A DNA stretch of 64,000 nt. It comes from Micromonospora siamensis. GTDB lineage: Bacteria > Actinomycetota > Actinomycetes > Mycobacteriales > Micromonosporaceae. Both the position numbers and the translations under genes were made by a program. Where the stretch lies: contig NZ_LT607751.1 of assembly GCF_900090305.1 (NCBI RefSeq), forward strand, positions 1,674,001 through 1,738,000, in the 5' to 3' direction. The notes beneath the pieces were generated by a model. It saw only the letters and a list, made by a program, of their open reading frames with translations, had not been told where the DNA came from and made no database searches. Below are positions 1-12,604 of the stretch, piece after piece. Position 1 is the first letter of the stretch. The number at the start of each line of letters is the position of its first letter.

Positions 1-2
1 CC

Positions 3-1463
3 TGCGACCGGGAACGGGACGCGTTGGCCGCCTTCGGTGACGCCCTCGCCGCCGCCCTGCACGACGCCGCCACCCACGCCGAGCTGCGGCTGGTCACCGC
101 GCGATCGTCGTACGACGCGGTGCACGATCCGCTGACCGGGCTGGTCAACCGGGCCGCCATGCTGGGCCGGGGCGACCAGGCGCTGCGCCAGCTCGCCCAC
201 GACCAGCCCGTCGCCCTGCTGTTGCTGGACATCAACCAGTTCAAGGAGGTCAACGACACGCTGGGGCACTCGGCCGGTGACCAGCTGCTCCGGCTGACCG
301 CCAACCGGCTGGGCACCCTCGCCCGCCCGTCGGACCTGCTCGGCCGGCTCGGCGGCGACGAGTTCGCCCTGCTCATGACGTCGGTTCCGGTGATCGGCGA
401 CCGGGCCGCCCCGATGGCGTACGCGCTGCGCACCGCCCGGGAGATCGCCGAGCGACTGGCCGCCCCGACCGAGGTGGCCGGGGTGCGGATGTCCGTCGAG
501 GTCTCCGTCGGGGTGGTGGTCGCCGACGCGGGCACCGCCGACCTGACCGAGCTGCTGCGCCGGGCCGACATCGCGATGTACCAGGCCAAGGAGGGCGGCG
601 GCAGCGTCGCCGTGTACGACAGCGCCCGGGACGACGCGAGCACCGACCAGCTCGCCCTGCTGGCCGAACTGCGTGAGGCGTTGGCCGCCGACGACCAGCT
701 GGTGCTGGCCCTGCAACCCGCCGTCGACCTGGCCACCGGGGCGCCGACCGGGGTGGAGGCGCTGATCCGGTGGCGGCATCCCCGACGCGGCTGGCTCGGC
801 CCGTCCGAGTTCATCCACCCGGTGGAGAACAGCGAACAGCTCGGCACCTTCACCCGGTACGTGCTGGACAAGGCGCTCGCCGTCGCCGCGGACTGGGCCC
901 GGCAGGGGCTGGACGTGCCGATCTCGGTGAACCTGTCGGCGCGCAGCCTGCTCGACCCGGCGCTGCCCGACGAGATCGGCGACGCGCTGCGCCGGCACCA
1001 GGTCCCGCCGCACCGGTTGGTCCTGGAGATCACCGAGACCGTGGTGATGAGCGAGCTGGAGGTCATCGACGAGGTGCTCGCCACGCTCCGGTCGATGGGC
1101 GTGCAACTGGCCGTGGACGACTTCGGCACCGGCTTCTCCTCACTGACCTTCCTGACCCGGATCGCCGTCGACGAGCTGAAGGTGGACCGGTCCTTCGTGA
1201 TCCGGATGGCGGAGTCGCCGGAAGCGGCGGCGATCGTGCGTACCACCGTGGGGCTCGCCCACGAGCTGGGGCTGCGGGTGGTGGCCGAGGGCGTGGAGAC
1301 CGCCGAGCAGCGGCTCACCCTGGCCGAGCTGGGCTGCACCGCCGCCCAGGGCTACCACTTCTTCAAGCCGATGCCGGCGGACAAGATCGGCGCGGTGCTC
1401 GGCACGCTGCGCGATTCGGCCGAGTCGAACGTCTTCCCGCTGCGCGCCGACGGCGCCTCCTGA
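3..1463 (+). CDS. GGDEF/EAL cyclic-di-GMP protein, 5' truncated
   Basis: This is the C-terminal part of a bifunctional cyclic-di-GMP turnover protein. The reading frame is open to the left edge, so the true start lies outside the window. A GGDEF domain covers roughly the first 190 visible residues and carries an intact LGGDEFALL signature near nt 350, consistent with diguanylate cyclase activity. An EAL domain follows, with VEALIRW near nt 757 and the later DDFGTG and VDRSF segments typical of phosphodiesterases. The visible part has no membrane segment, so any sensor domain would lie upstream. It is a chromosomal gene with no evident link to the peptide cluster. Which of the two activities dominates cannot be told from sequence. 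Confidence 0.9.
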   Translation, partial: CDRERDALAAFGDALAAALHDAATHAELRLVTARSSYDAVHDPLTGLVNRAAMLGRGDQALRQLAHDQPVALLLLDINQFKEVNDTLGHSAGDQLLRLTANRLGTLARPSDLLGRLGGDEFALLMTSVPVIGDRAAPMAYALRTAREIAERLAAPTEVAGVRMSVEVSVGVVVADAGTADLTELLRRADIAMYQAKEGGGSVAVYDSARDDASTDQLALLAELREALAADDQLVLALQPAVDLATGAPTGVEALIRWRHPRRGWLGPSEFIHPVENSEQLGTFTRYVLDKALAVAADWARQGLDVPISVNLSARSLLDPALPDEIGDALRRHQVPPHRLVLEITETVVMSELEVIDEVLATLRSMGVQLAVDDFGTGFSSLTFLTRIAVDELKVDRSFVIRMAESPEAAAIVRTTVGLAHELGLRVVAEGVETAEQRLTLAELGCTAAQGYHFFKPMPADKIGAVLGTLRDSAESNVFPLRADGAS

Positions 1464-1515
1464 CCGACGCGACGTCCGACCGGCGACGACCGGGACGGCT
1501 GGATATGGTCGTCGG

Positions 1516-3552
<2,037 letters not shown>

Positions 3553-3626
3553 CCGCCGACGCGGCCGTCCCGACCCGCGGACCTCGCGGCCGGGGCGGCC
3601 GGCGACCCGGATAGGCTGGCCGCGCT

Positions 3627-4787
3627 ATGGACTCCCGCACCGGTCTTCCCGTCGTCGGCATGGTGGGCGGTGGCCAGTTGGCCCGGATGACCCACCAGGC
3701 CGCCATCGCCCTCGGCCAGTCACTGCACGTGCTGGCGGTCGCCCCCGACGACGGCGCCGCGCTGGTCGCCGCCGACGTCCAGTACGGCGACCACACCGAC
3801 CTCACCGCCCTGCGCACCTTCGCCAAGGGCTGCGACGTGGTCACCTTCGACCACGAGCACGTCCCGACCGGGCACATCCGCGCCCTGGAGGCGGAGGGCG
3901 TCAAGCTCTTCCCGCCGGCCGACGCGCTGCTGCACGCCCAGGACAAGCGGGTCATGCGCGAACGCCTCGGCGAGCTGGGCGCCCCGAACCCGGCCTGGCG
4001 GCCGGTGGCCGAGCCGGCCGACCTGGTCGCCTTCGGCGACGAGCAGGGCTGGCCGGTGGTGCTGAAGGCGGCCCGCGGCGGCTACGACGGCCGGGGCGTC
4101 TGGATGGTGGACGACGCCACCCAGGCCGCCGCGTTGGCGGCGACGCTGCTCGCCGGTGGCACCCCGCTGATCGTCGAGGAGCGGGTGGCGTTGCGCCGCG
4201 AGCTGGCCGTGCAGGTCGCCCGTTCGCCGTTCGGCCAGGTCGCCGCGTACCCGGTGGTGGAGACGGTGCAGCGCGACGGCATCTGCGTGGAGGTCCTGGC
4301 GCCCGCGCCCGGCCTGCCGGAGGAGCTGGCCGTCGCCGCCCAGCAGCTCGCCATCGACCTGGCCACCGCGCTCGGCGTGGTCGGCCTGCTCGCCGTCGAG
4401 CTGTTCGAGACGCCGGCCGGGCTGGTCGTCAACGAGCTGGCCATGCGCCCGCACAACTCCGGGCACTGGACCATCGAGGGGGCGCGCACCTCCCAGTTCG
4501 AGCAGCACCTGCGGGCGGTGCTCGACTACCCGATGGGGGACACCTCGCTCACCGCCCCGGTGGTGGTGATGGCGAACGTCCTCGGCGGTGAGCCGGGTGG
4601 GATCTCCATCGACGAGCGGCTGCACCACCTGTTCGCCGCGGAGCCGGGCGCCAAGGTCCACCTGTACGGCAAGCAGGTCCGCCCCGGGCGCAAGATCGGG
4701 CACGTCACGGTGCTCGGCGACGACCTGGACGACGTACGCGCCCGGGCGGCCCGCGCCGCCCGCTGGCTTCAGGAGGGGCACGAGTGA
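3627..4787 (+). CDS. purK: N5-carboxyaminoimidazole ribonucleotide synthase
   Basis: PurK is the ATP-grasp enzyme that converts AIR, ATP and bicarbonate to N5-CAIR in purine biosynthesis. The 386-residue length is typical. The N-terminus has the [11 protein letters not shown] nucleotide-fold motif. The central ATP-grasp region includes [16 protein letters not shown] and VEERV, and the C-terminal part has [14 protein letters not shown] with metal- and substrate-binding residues. The start is ATG. The stop overlaps the GTG start of purE by 4 bases, so the two are translationally coupled, as in many actinobacteria. This is a housekeeping gene. Confidence 0.96.
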   Translation: MDSRTGLPVVGMVGGGQLARMTHQAAIALGQSLHVLAVAPDDGAALVAADVQYGDHTDLTALRTFAKGCDVVTFDHEHVPTGHIRALEAEGVKLFPPADALLHAQDKRVMRERLGELGAPNPAWRPVAEPADLVAFGDEQGWPVVLKAARGGYDGRGVWMVDDATQAAALAATLLAGGTPLIVEERVALRRELAVQVARSPFGQVAAYPVVETVQRDGICVEVLAPAPGLPEELAVAAQQLAIDLATALGVVGLLAVELFETPAGLVVNELAMRPHNSGHWTIEGARTSQFEQHLRAVLDYPMGDTSLTAPVVVMANVLGGEPGGISIDERLHHLFAAEPGAKVHLYGKQVRPGRKIGHVTVLGDDLDDVRARAARAARWLQEGHE

Positions 4788-5314
4788 ACGACCTCGCTGG
4801 CACGGACGAGGGGCGGACCGGCGCGACCACCGTCGGGCTGATCATGGGTAGCGACTCGGACTGGCCCACCATGCGCGCCGCCGCCGCTGCGCTGGACGAG
4901 TTCGGCGTCTCCTATGAGGTCCAGGTGATCTCCGCGCACCGGACCCCGGTCAAGATGATCGAATACGGTCGCGCCGCCGCCGGCCGCGGCCTGAAGGTGA
5001 TCATTGCGGGGGCCGGCGGGGCCGCCGCGCTCCCCGGCATGGTCGCCTCGGTGACCCCGCTGCCGGTGATCGGCGTTCCGGTGCCGCTGAAGCACCTGGA
5101 CGGGATGGACTCCCTGCTCTCCATCGTGCAGATGCCGGCCGGCGTGCCGGTCGCCACGGTCTCCATCGGCAACGCCCGCAACGCCGGTCTGCTCGCCGTC
5201 CGGATGCTCGGTGTGGCCGACCCGGAGCTGCTGGACCGGATGGCGGCGTACCAGGCCGACCTGGAGGAACTGGTCGCGGAGAAGGACGCCGCGCTGCGTG
5301 CCTCGCTGACCTGA
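4784..5314 (+). CDS. purE: N5-carboxyaminoimidazole ribonucleotide mutase
   Basis: PurE class I is a 176-residue mutase that rearranges N5-CAIR to CAIR directly after PurK. The sequence shows [16 protein letters not shown] and [13 protein letters not shown], which form the nucleotide-binding and catalytic loops of the family. The GTG start overlaps the 3' end of purK. The protein is expected to be a soluble oligomer. The context (purK-purE) is the standard pairing, and nothing unusual was seen. Confidence 0.96.
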   Translation: MNDLAGTDEGRTGATTVGLIMGSDSDWPTMRAAAAALDEFGVSYEVQVISAHRTPVKMIEYGRAAAGRGLKVIIAGAGGAAALPGMVASVTPLPVIGVPVPLKHLDGMDSLLSIVQMPAGVPVATVSIGNARNAGLLAVRMLGVADPELLDRMAAYQADLEELVAEKDAALRASLT

Positions 5315-5851
5315 CCCGTCTGCCGCCGGCAGCCCCTCACGGCCGCTGGTGCCCGACCCCGCGCCGAGCTGCACGTGCTGAGCGCACCGCTCGTCTGTCG
5401 CGACCGGACCGGGCCGGACCGCCCGCCCGTGGCCCCGACGGTGGATCTCGCCCTCTGCGCCCCAGCGCCACTCAGCGTGATGGTTTCCGTCGGGGCACCC
5501 TCGTCACCGATTGTGTTCGCCAACTCTCCTGCCCTGGATGTTCCACTCTCCCTTTGCTCTGCTGCTGCCGACGCAACATCGAGCTGAGCTGCTGATCGAG
5601 TCGGCGTGGACGACGTCGACCGGCCTGCCTGTCGTAGCTATCGGTAACTGTCGCGTGGGGGGCAGCAGAGCAAAGGCGCGGAGGGATTGAGGCGGCTTCC
5701 TCCGCCTCGGCACTCAGGGTGAGCAGAGTGGTCGTGCAGGCGGGCGGCAACGGCCGTGCAATGCGGCAAGCCCCGGCAGCTCCCACCCGGACCACTCAGC
5801 CCGACCCCCGACCCCCGCGCCCACCCCTCCGATCAATCCCACCCCTCCGCT
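5315..5851. other. Non-coding gap between purE and a convergent gene
   Basis: About 537 bp separate purE (+) from the 3' end of the large minus-strand membrane-protein gene. No open frame here has coding character. No tRNA or rRNA was recognised. The gap contains the inverted-repeat pair described at 5552-5675 and a short hairpin (GAGGCGG/CCGCCTC, 5689-5708) that may act in termination. Confidence 0.7.
5552..5675. repeat. 14-bp inverted repeats bounding a 124-bp segment
   Basis: CTTTGCTCTGCTGC at 5552-5565 is matched exactly in inverted orientation by GCAGCAGAGCAAAG at 5662-5675, with 96 bp between them. The sequence inside has no coding potential. It could be the ends of a very small non-autonomous mobile element, or the two arms of a long-range RNA stem. 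No flanking target-site duplication was recognised. Confidence 0.5.
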
Positions 5852-8800
5852 TCACCGCATGCCGCGCAGTGCCGTCTGGAGTCGTTCCTGGGCGCGGCGG
5901 CGCCGTTCGTTGCTCGCGCCGAGCACCAGCAGCAGCAACCCGACCGGGATCATCACCAGCCACGGGCCGAGGCTGAACAGGGCGTGCACCGCGGCGATCG
6001 CGGTGACCGTGGCCCCGACGATGACCGGCGCCTGCTGCCGGCTGGTCGACCCGAAGATCAGCACGGCCACCGCGCCGAGCAGCAGCAGCACCTGCCGCAG
6101 CATGCTCGAGTCGGTGGCCAGCACGATGGCCAGGGTCGGCACGAAGGCGGCGACCAGAGCCGGCCCGTACGCCACCCAGCTGCTCAGGTCCGGGCGGTGC
6201 CGCAGCTCCAGGATTCCGACCAGCAGGGCGAGCGCCGCGAACGGCAGCGTGTACGCCTCCGGCAGCGCCACGTCGGCGACCCGCATCAGGATCCACCAGG
6301 CGCTGATCTCGCAGGCCACCACCGACCAGAACAGGATGCGCCGTTCCGTCGGCCGCCGGCCCGGCCGGGTCGCCGCGATGCCGAGCACCGCGCCCCAGGC
6401 GGCCAGCAGCGCGGCGATGTGCCGGGGCGAGTCGAAGGCGAGTGCCAGGGCGATGAGCGCCGCGGCGTACCCGCTCCACTCGACCGTGGCCGCCTCCCGC
6501 TGCGCCTCGGGGCGACGCAGCCGGGGCAGGGTCGCCGCGAAGACCTGGAGGGCGGCGCCCACCGCCAGCACCCCGAACGCCGACCAGACCGCAGCCAGGC
6601 CGGCCACCAGGCCGAGGGTGAGCACGAAGAGCTGGGCCATCAGCGAGGCGAAGAGCCACCCCAGGATCCGGGCCCGCTGGGTGGTGCCGAAGAGCGCGGC
6701 GACCGTGCCCACGGCCACCGCGCCGCCGAGGGTGAACAGGGTCAGCTCCCTGGTGGCGAGGTTGCCGGCCAGCCCGGCGCCACCGGCAGCGAGCCCGATC
6801 ACGAAGACCAGCACCCGGGCGAGCCGCAACGACCGGGCCGGCTCGACCAGCGGGGGCGGCAGGGTCAACGCCAGGCCCAGCATGGAGAGGGTGAACACGG
6901 CCAGCCCGGCCAGGGCGCTCTCCGGCCAGCCGTGGCCCAGCGCGATCGGGGTGATCAGCAGGGTCACCGCCGCGCCGGGCAGCACCACGGGGACCGCGCG
7001 GGACCGCCGGCCCCCGCTGAACCCGGTGGCCGCCAGCGCGGCGGTGATCGTGAGCAGCAGCGCGGTCAGCACGTGCACGGCGCCGACCGCCCCGGCCGGC
7101 GGGGTGAGCAGCTCCGGCGGTGGCCCCTGCCAGATCCGGGTGAGGCACCGGTACGGCTCGACCAGCGCGACCACCAGGGCCGGTGCGATCGAGGCCAGCG
7201 CCAGCACGGTCGGTGCCACGGCTGCGGCGAGCGCACCGGCGGCCGGGCTGACCCGCCATCGACGGGCGGTGCCGTCGTCGGGCAGCCGGCGCAGGGCGCC
7301 GTCCCACAGCACCGACCAGCGGCGGACCGGGTGGGCCGAGCCGGCGGGCGGCTCGGTGGCGCCGCGGACCAGTTCGGCGAGCACCCCGAGCAGGGCCGCG
7401 GCGGCGGCGTACACGCCGGCGGGCAGTCCGGTGAAGATGGCCGCCACGGCGCTGATCGTGGCGCCCCCGACCACCCCGATGCTGGCGTACGGCAGGTATT
7501 GCGGGACCCGGCGGCGGGCCGCCGCCACGGCGGCCAGGGCGAGGCTGGACGCGGCGAGCGCCGCGGTCAGCAACACCTCGGCCGGGCGGCCGAACTCGGC
7601 CGCCAGGGCCGCCACCGCGCCCGGTAAGGCGAGGACCGCGGCGGCGGTGGCCGCCCCGCCGACCTGCACCAGGTGCGGCGGCATCCCTTCGGACTCCACG
7701 TCCTCGACCAGCGGGACGGCCGAGGACCGGGCCAGCGCGGCGACCACCGCGCCGATCAGCGCGATGCTGCCCAGGGCCAGGGCGGTGGTCCACGGCCGGA
7801 CCAGTCCGGCACCGGCCGCGTGCAGGGCGACCGCGCCCGCCACGACGGCCCGGGACAGCCCGGCCCGCGGGTCGACCGAGGCGGCGGCGGCGACGCCGAA
7901 CGCGGTGGCCACCGCGGCACCCACCAGCACCGGCGACCACCAGGACAGGTCGAACGCGGCCGGCGCGCCGATGGTGGCGAGCACGGCGGCCACCCCGGCG
8001 ACGTCGTACCGCCACGGGGACGGCAGCAGGATGCCGGCGGTGACGGCCAGCAGCGCCAACGCCACCGGGGCCTGCCAGGTGGAGCCCCCCGTCGGGGCGG
8101 CCGGCCAGCCGGACAGGTCCCCGGCCCAGATCGGGCCGGGGGTGGCCAGCACGCCGAGGCCGCCGCGCAGCGCGGACCAGCCGGCGAGCAGACCGATCAG
8201 CACGCCGCCGACCACTATGCCGACGATCGGACCGCGCCGCCACTCCTCGGGCAGCGCCCGGGCGGCGACACCCACCAGCAGGACCAGCGCGGCGGCGACC
8301 GCGAGTTGCCCGCCCGGGGTGAGCACGGCCGCGACCCGGACCAGGGTGGCGATCAGGGCGGTGGTGGCCGCGGCCGCCGCCAGGTCGGCGCCGTCGAGCA
8401 CCAGGTCGGAGCGGCGGCCGGCGTCGATCGACGGGGCGAAGACGAGCAACACCGCCGCGATCAGCACCAGGACGCCCACCCAGGCGTCGGCGACCGTGGC
8501 GCCCGGCGCGCCGAACGCCGCCGCGGTGACGGCGAGCGCGCCCAGCGCGGTGCCGACCGTCAACGGGGGACTGACGTGCCGTTGGGACACCTGCACGAGG
8601 GCGGCGTACCCGAGGGTGGCGCAGGCGGCCAGGAAACCGGCCGCGAGGATCGGGACGGTCACCTCCCGCAGGCTGGCCGGGGTGGGCGTCGGGTCGACCG
8701 GCGCGGTGGCCGCCACGAACGCGGCCACCGCACCCGGCAGGGCGAACGCCGCGCCGCCGGCCGCCCAGCCGGCCAGGGTGTCCGCCCCGGCCGGGGCGAT

Positions 8801-10762
8801 CCGGACCCGGGGGGCGAGCGCCACGAGGATTCCGGCCACGAAGAGCACCAGCAGCACGGCGCAGGTCAGCGCCGGCCGGGCCAGGCCGGCCCCGGCGCCG
8901 ATCAGCCCCACTCCGGCCGCGGCCAGGGCGTGCGCCCGCGCGGCGCGGGTGGTCGGCGCGGAGAGCCCGGCCAGGCCGATGCCGACCGCGGTCAGCACCA
9001 TCGGCCACGGGGCCGCCGCCCAGCCGAGCCCGAACGAGGCCGGCACGGCGAGCGCGGTCAGCGCGGCGCCGACCACCGCGAACTCACGCCGGACCTCCGG
9101 TGGCAGGGCGAGCACCGCGGCGACGGTGAGCAGGAAGGCGCTGGCGGCGAGCTGCCAGGCGGCCGGCCCGACCCCCGCGGCCAGCTCCGTCGGGTAGCGG
9201 TCCAGGTCGGCCGCCCAGGGCGGCAGCGCGGCGCGTACCGGGGCGAGCCCGGCGCGCAGCGCGCCCCCGGCGACCACCAGGCCGGCGACCGTCAACGCGG
9301 CGGCCGAGGCGAGCTGGGGCCCCCGCCGGGCCGTCGCGGGCAGCGCCCGGACAGCCAGGCCGACCAGGGTGATGACGGCGGCGATCAGCACCAGGGCGCG
9401 CCCCGGCAGGGCCACCGAGGCGACCCGGCCCAGGGCGCCGATCACGGCGAGCGTGACGATGCCGGCCCCGACGTCGGGCAGCGGCGGCCGGCCCACGGCG
9501 ACCGTCCCGGCCAGCGCTACCGCCGCGGCCAGCAGCAGGACCACCGCGGCGCCGACGGCCAGCGGCACGGTGGTCGCCCGCAGCAGCGCGGTGACCGCGT
9601 ACGCGAGGGCCATCGCCACCGCGACGCCGTGCAGCAGCATGGTCAGCTCCCGCAGCCAGGGCACCGGTCGGGCCGGCTGTGCCGACGAGGGCGTGGCGGA
9701 CTGCGGGGAGAGGACCTCGCCGGCCTCCTCCGGGGCGCCCTCCGGGCGGCCACCCCCGTCGCGCTGCCGGGGGGTCGGCGGCGGGGCGGGCTCGGTGGGC
9801 AGGTCCCGCCGGACCGGTCGCTCCGTCATCAGGCCGCTGCGCGCCAGCGCCAGGTCCAACACCGCCACCACGGTCAGCACCAGCGCCCAGCCGGCCGGCC
9901 CGGTGATCCGCTCGTACGCGAGCAGCGGCAGCACCGGCTGGGCGGCGAGGACGGCGGCGAACCGGGGTGCCCGTAGGCCGGTGGACAGGGCGTACCCCGT
10001 CGCCACCACGGCGGTGACCGCGAAGATCGACCCGGCGAAGACGGCGCCCGAGGCGCCCCCGCCGCCGATCCGGTCCACGGCCCACAGCGCGTACCCGGCC
10101 AGCGGCACCAGCAGCAGGCCGACCGCGGAGATGGTCTCGGCGGTGGAGGTCAGACCCCGGCGGGCCAGCGCCGGTGGGGCGAGCAGCAGCAGCACCGTGG
10201 CGACGAGCAGCACCCCGAGCCGGGCCAGCGCGTCCATCGAGCTGGTGGCGACGGCGGCGAAGACCACGGCGGCCACGCCGAGCAGCAGCGCGCCCAGCCC
10301 GAGGGGGATGTTCTGCACCTCGCGGGAGGAGGCCTCCGGCGGGTGCTCGGGATTGTCGGCGTCGAGCCAGCGCGCCGCGCCGGGCGGCGGCGGGGGCGGC
10401 GACTCCGGCGGCCCGGGGGGCGCGGTGCCCTGCCGGGGCACCCGGGGTGGCGCCCCGGTGGCGGCGGTCGGCGGCCTGCGGCCGGGACGGCGGCGCAGCA
10501 CCCGGCGCGGCCGGGTGGCCTGCTTGAGCCGTTCCTCACCGGCGTGCGCGAGGATGTCCCGCTGGAAGAGGGCGGCCTGCATCTTGGCGGCGATCTGCCG
10601 CTGCTCCTTGGCGATCTCGGCGTCGCGCGCCTTCATCTCCGCGATCGAGCGCTCGATCTCCGCCAGGTGCTCACCCCACTGTGGCTGGTGCGCGCCGCAG
10701 TGTGGGCAGGTGGCGGCAGGTTTGATCTGCCGGCCGCACGAGGAGCACTGAAAGGTCTGCAC
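5852..10762 (-). CDS. Giant zinc-ribbon polytopic membrane protein (SCO7613 C-terminal-domain type)
   Basis: This 1636-residue membrane protein is of the type annotated in actinobacteria as SCO7613 C-terminal domain-containing (family name from memory). It starts with a zinc ribbon, Cys pairs C6/C9 and C19/C22. A charged, probably coiled-coil segment follows (about residues 30-65, EIERSIAEMKARDAEIAKEQ), then a basic and Pro-rich linker to about residue 135. The rest is a long series of Ala/Val/Leu/Gly hydrophobic segments, enough for several dozen transmembrane helices, with repeated PxWxxDL-type loops suggesting internal duplication. The cytosolic zinc ribbon and membrane body suggest a scaffold or envelope role, but the function is unknown. 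Large antisense open frames across it are GC-rich shadows. Confidence 0.8.
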   Translation of the reverse strand: MQTFQCSSCGRQIKPAATCPHCGAHQPQWGEHLAEIERSIAEMKARDAEIAKEQRQIAAKMQAALFQRDILAHAGEERLKQATRPRRVLRRRPGRRPPTAATGAPPRVPRQGTAPPGPPESPPPPPPGAARWLDADNPEHPPEASSREVQNIPLGLGALLLGVAAVVFAAVATSSMDALARLGVLLVATVLLLLAPPALARRGLTSTAETISAVGLLLVPLAGYALWAVDRIGGGGASGAVFAGSIFAVTAVVATGYALSTGLRAPRFAAVLAAQPVLPLLAYERITGPAGWALVLTVVAVLDLALARSGLMTERPVRRDLPTEPAPPPTPRQRDGGGRPEGAPEEAGEVLSPQSATPSSAQPARPVPWLRELTMLLHGVAVAMALAYAVTALLRATTVPLAVGAAVVLLLAAAVALAGTVAVGRPPLPDVGAGIVTLAVIGALGRVASVALPGRALVLIAAVITLVGLAVRALPATARRGPQLASAAALTVAGLVVAGGALRAGLAPVRAALPPWAADLDRYPTELAAGVGPAAWQLAASAFLLTVAAVLALPPEVRREFAVVGAALTALAVPASFGLGWAAAPWPMVLTAVGIGLAGLSAPTTRAARAHALAAAGVGLIGAGAGLARPALTCAVLLVLFVAGILVALAPRVRIAPAGADTLAGWAAGGAAFALPGAVAAFVAATAPVDPTPTPASLREVTVPILAAGFLAACATLGYAALVQVSQRHVSPPLTVGTALGALAVTAAAFGAPGATVADAWVGVLVLIAAVLLVFAPSIDAGRRSDLVLDGADLAAAAATTALIATLVRVAAVLTPGGQLAVAAALVLLVGVAARALPEEWRRGPIVGIVVGGVLIGLLAGWSALRGGLGVLATPGPIWAGDLSGWPAAPTGGSTWQAPVALALLAVTAGILLPSPWRYDVAGVAAVLATIGAPAAFDLSWWSPVLVGAAVATAFGVAAAASVDPRAGLSRAVVAGAVALHAAGAGLVRPWTTALALGSIALIGAVVAALARSSAVPLVEDVESEGMPPHLVQVGGAATAAAVLALPGAVAALAAEFGRPAEVLLTAALAASSLALAAVAAARRRVPQYLPYASIGVVGGATISAVAAIFTGLPAGVYAAAAALLGVLAELVRGATEPPAGSAHPVRRWSVLWDGALRRLPDDGTARRWRVSPAAGALAAAVAPTVLALASIAPALVVALVEPYRCLTRIWQGPPPELLTPPAGAVGAVHVLTALLLTITAALAATGFSGGRRSRAVPVVLPGAAVTLLITPIALGHGWPESALAGLAVFTLSMLGLALTLPPPLVEPARSLRLARVLVFVIGLAAGGAGLAGNLATRELTLFTLGGAVAVGTVAALFGTTQRARILGWLFASLMAQLFVLTLGLVAGLAAVWSAFGVLAVGAALQVFAATLPRLRRPEAQREAATVEWSGYAAALIALALAFDSPRHIAALLAAWGAVLGIAATRPGRRPTERRILFWSVVACEISAWWILMRVADVALPEAYTLPFAALALLVGILELRHRPDLSSWVAYGPALVAAFVPTLAIVLATDSSMLRQVLLLLGAVAVLIFGSTSRQQAPVIVGATVTAIAAVHALFSLGPWLVMIPVGLLLLVLGASNERRRRAQERLQTALRGMR

Positions 10763-10872
10763 GACACCCCTCCACCCGGCTGGACCGCACTGTGGACTTC
10801 CACTGTCGCAGCATGCCCAAAGCCGGCGCGGATTTCGACCGTTGGCACCGCCTCGGTGGCAACAAAAACATC

Positions 10873-10908
10873 GACGGCCGACCGCGGAGAGTTCCGCGGC
10901 CGGCCGTC
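10873..10908 (-). terminator. Intrinsic terminator after the nucleotide-sugar dehydrogenase gene
   Basis: A 15-bp stem with one mismatch (arms 10873-10887 and 10894-10908, 6-nt loop) is followed on the minus strand by a T-rich tract, GATGTTTTTGTT. It lies just past the stop of the gene ending at 10933 and before the start of the gene at 10762. It should therefore separate two minus-strand transcripts. Confidence 0.8.
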
Positions 10909-10932
10909 AGGTCGGTGAAGGGGCCTGGGGTG

Positions 10933-12360
10933 TCAGGGGCGACCCATGCCCCGGTAGTCCCAGCCGGCCTGGGTCCAGAGGGTGGCGTCCAGGCAGTTGC
11001 GACCGTCGACCACCCGGCGGCCGGCGACCAGCTCGCCGAGGGCGACCGGGTCGGCATTGCGGAAGTCGGCCCACTCGGTGAGCACGCAGACCAGGTCGGC
11101 GCCGGTGACCGCGTCGGCCATGCTGGCCTCGTAGCTCAGCTCCGGCATCGCCCGGCGGGCGTTCTCGGCGCCCTGCGGGTCGTAGACGTGCACGTCGGCG
11201 CCGGCCTTGTGCAGCAGGCCGGCCACGGCGAGCGCCGGGGCGTCGCGTACGTCGTCGGTGTTGGGCTTGAAGGTCGCGCCGAGCACGGCGATGCGGGTGC
11301 CGGAGAAGTCGGGCCCGGCCGGGCCCGAGCGGCGGCCGAGCAGGTCGGCGGAGAGCTGGAGCACCCGGGTACGCCGACGCAGGTTGATCAGGTCGACCTC
11401 GTGCAGGAACCGCAGCGCCTCACCGGCGCCCAGCTCCTGTGCCCGGGCCTGGAAGGCGCGGATGTCCTTGGGCAGGCAGGCGCCGCCGAAGCCGAGGCCG
11501 GCCTGGAGGAACCGGTTGCCGATCCGGGGGTCGTACCCGATGGCCCGGGCCAGCTGGGTGACGTCGCCGCCGGCCACCTCGCAGACCTCGGCCATCGCGT
11601 TGATGAAGGAGATCTTGGTGGCGAGGAAGGCGTTCGCGGCGACCTTGACCAGCTCGGCGGTGGCGAAGTCGGTGACCACCAGGGGGACCTCGCGGTCCTC
11701 GGTGGCGGCCAGGTCGAAGACGCCCTTGTGGGCGGCGTAGAGCATGCCGTTGGCCCACTCGCTCTTGACGCCCACCACGATCCGGTTGGGCCGCAGCACG
11801 TCGTCGACGGCGAAGCCCTCCTGGAGGAACTCCGGGCTCCACGCCACCTCGACGCCCAGGTCGGCCGGGGTGTGCTTGCCGACCAGCTGCTCCACCCACT
11901 CGGCGGTGCCGACCGGGACGGTGGACTTGCCGACGATCAGCGACTTGCGGGTCAGGTGCTGGGCCAGCCCGGTCACCGACGCCTCGACGTACGACAGGTC
12001 CGCGCCCATGCCGTCGGCGCGCTGCGGGGTGCCGACGCAGATGAAGTGGACGTCCCCGAAGTCGGCGGTCTCGGCGATGTCGGTGCTGAACCGCAGCCGA
12101 CCGGCGGCGAGGTTACGGCGCAGCAGCTCGTCCAGGCCGGGCTCGTGGATCGGCACCTCGCCCGCGTTCAGCTTGGCGATCTTGTCGGCGTCGACGTCGA
12201 AGCCGAGCACCTCGTAGCCGAGTTCCGCGTAGCAGATGGCGTACGTTGCGCCGAGGTAACCGGTGCCGAGGAAGGTCACCCGGGGCCGTGCCGCGCCCGA
12301 CGGTGGGCTCACCGCGGCGATGGCCGGCACCGGCTGGCTGTTCGGGTACGGGATCGTCAC
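10933..12360 (-). CDS. UDP-glucose/GDP-mannose dehydrogenase family protein
   Basis: This NAD-dependent nucleotide-sugar 6-dehydrogenase, most likely for UDP-glucose, makes a uronate for cell-surface polysaccharide. The N-terminal Rossmann motif is VTFLGTGYLGATYA. The catalytic cysteine lies in GLGFGGACLPKDIRAF, and the C-terminal UDP-binding half includes GATFKPNTDDVRDAPAL. A longer frame to 12405 exists. GTG at 12360 is preferred because GGAG lies 9 nt upstream (12373-12370), giving 475 residues. Substrate choice between UDP-glucose and related sugars is uncertain. The gene has its own terminator and is divergent from the acyl-CoA dehydrogenase gene. No link to the peptide cluster is seen. 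Confidence 0.9.
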   Translation of the reverse strand: MTIPYPNSQPVPAIAAVSPPSGAARPRVTFLGTGYLGATYAICYAELGYEVLGFDVDADKIAKLNAGEVPIHEPGLDELLRRNLAAGRLRFSTDIAETADFGDVHFICVGTPQRADGMGADLSYVEASVTGLAQHLTRKSLIVGKSTVPVGTAEWVEQLVGKHTPADLGVEVAWSPEFLQEGFAVDDVLRPNRIVVGVKSEWANGMLYAAHKGVFDLAATEDREVPLVVTDFATAELVKVAANAFLATKISFINAMAEVCEVAGGDVTQLARAIGYDPRIGNRFLQAGLGFGGACLPKDIRAFQARAQELGAGEALRFLHEVDLINLRRRTRVLQLSADLLGRRSGPAGPDFSGTRIAVLGATFKPNTDDVRDAPALAVAGLLHKAGADVHVYDPQGAENARRAMPELSYEASMADAVTGADLVCVLTEWADFRNADPVALGELVAGRRVVDGRNCLDATLWTQAGWDYRGMGRP

Positions 12361-12604
12361 GCCTGTCTTCTCCGCTCGCGCTGGCGGCGCCTCGTTGCGT
12401 CGCAATCGGCCCCGGTGTCTGGCTGGACGCCGAGGGGGATATCTGTCCTGATGATGATCGCCGCTCGGCTTCGACGCCTATCATGCACGAGCCTACGCGG
12501 CGGTAAGGGTCGCCTGAACGGTGGTCGCTATCCTTCAATCTGCGCGGTCAGCGGTCAGGTGACGCTTCAGACTGCGCATGATAGCGGTGAAGGGGAGGGG
12601 CCAC

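Noticed and set aside
5375..5976. Short open frames of 60-107 codons between purE and the membrane-protein gene
   Set aside because: None has a ribosome binding site, a conserved motif or coding-like composition.
5756..9976. Long plus-strand open frames opposite the giant membrane-protein gene
   Set aside because: They are Gly/Arg/Gln-rich low-complexity translations with no motifs. The minus-strand frame has a zinc ribbon and membrane helices and is clearly the real one.
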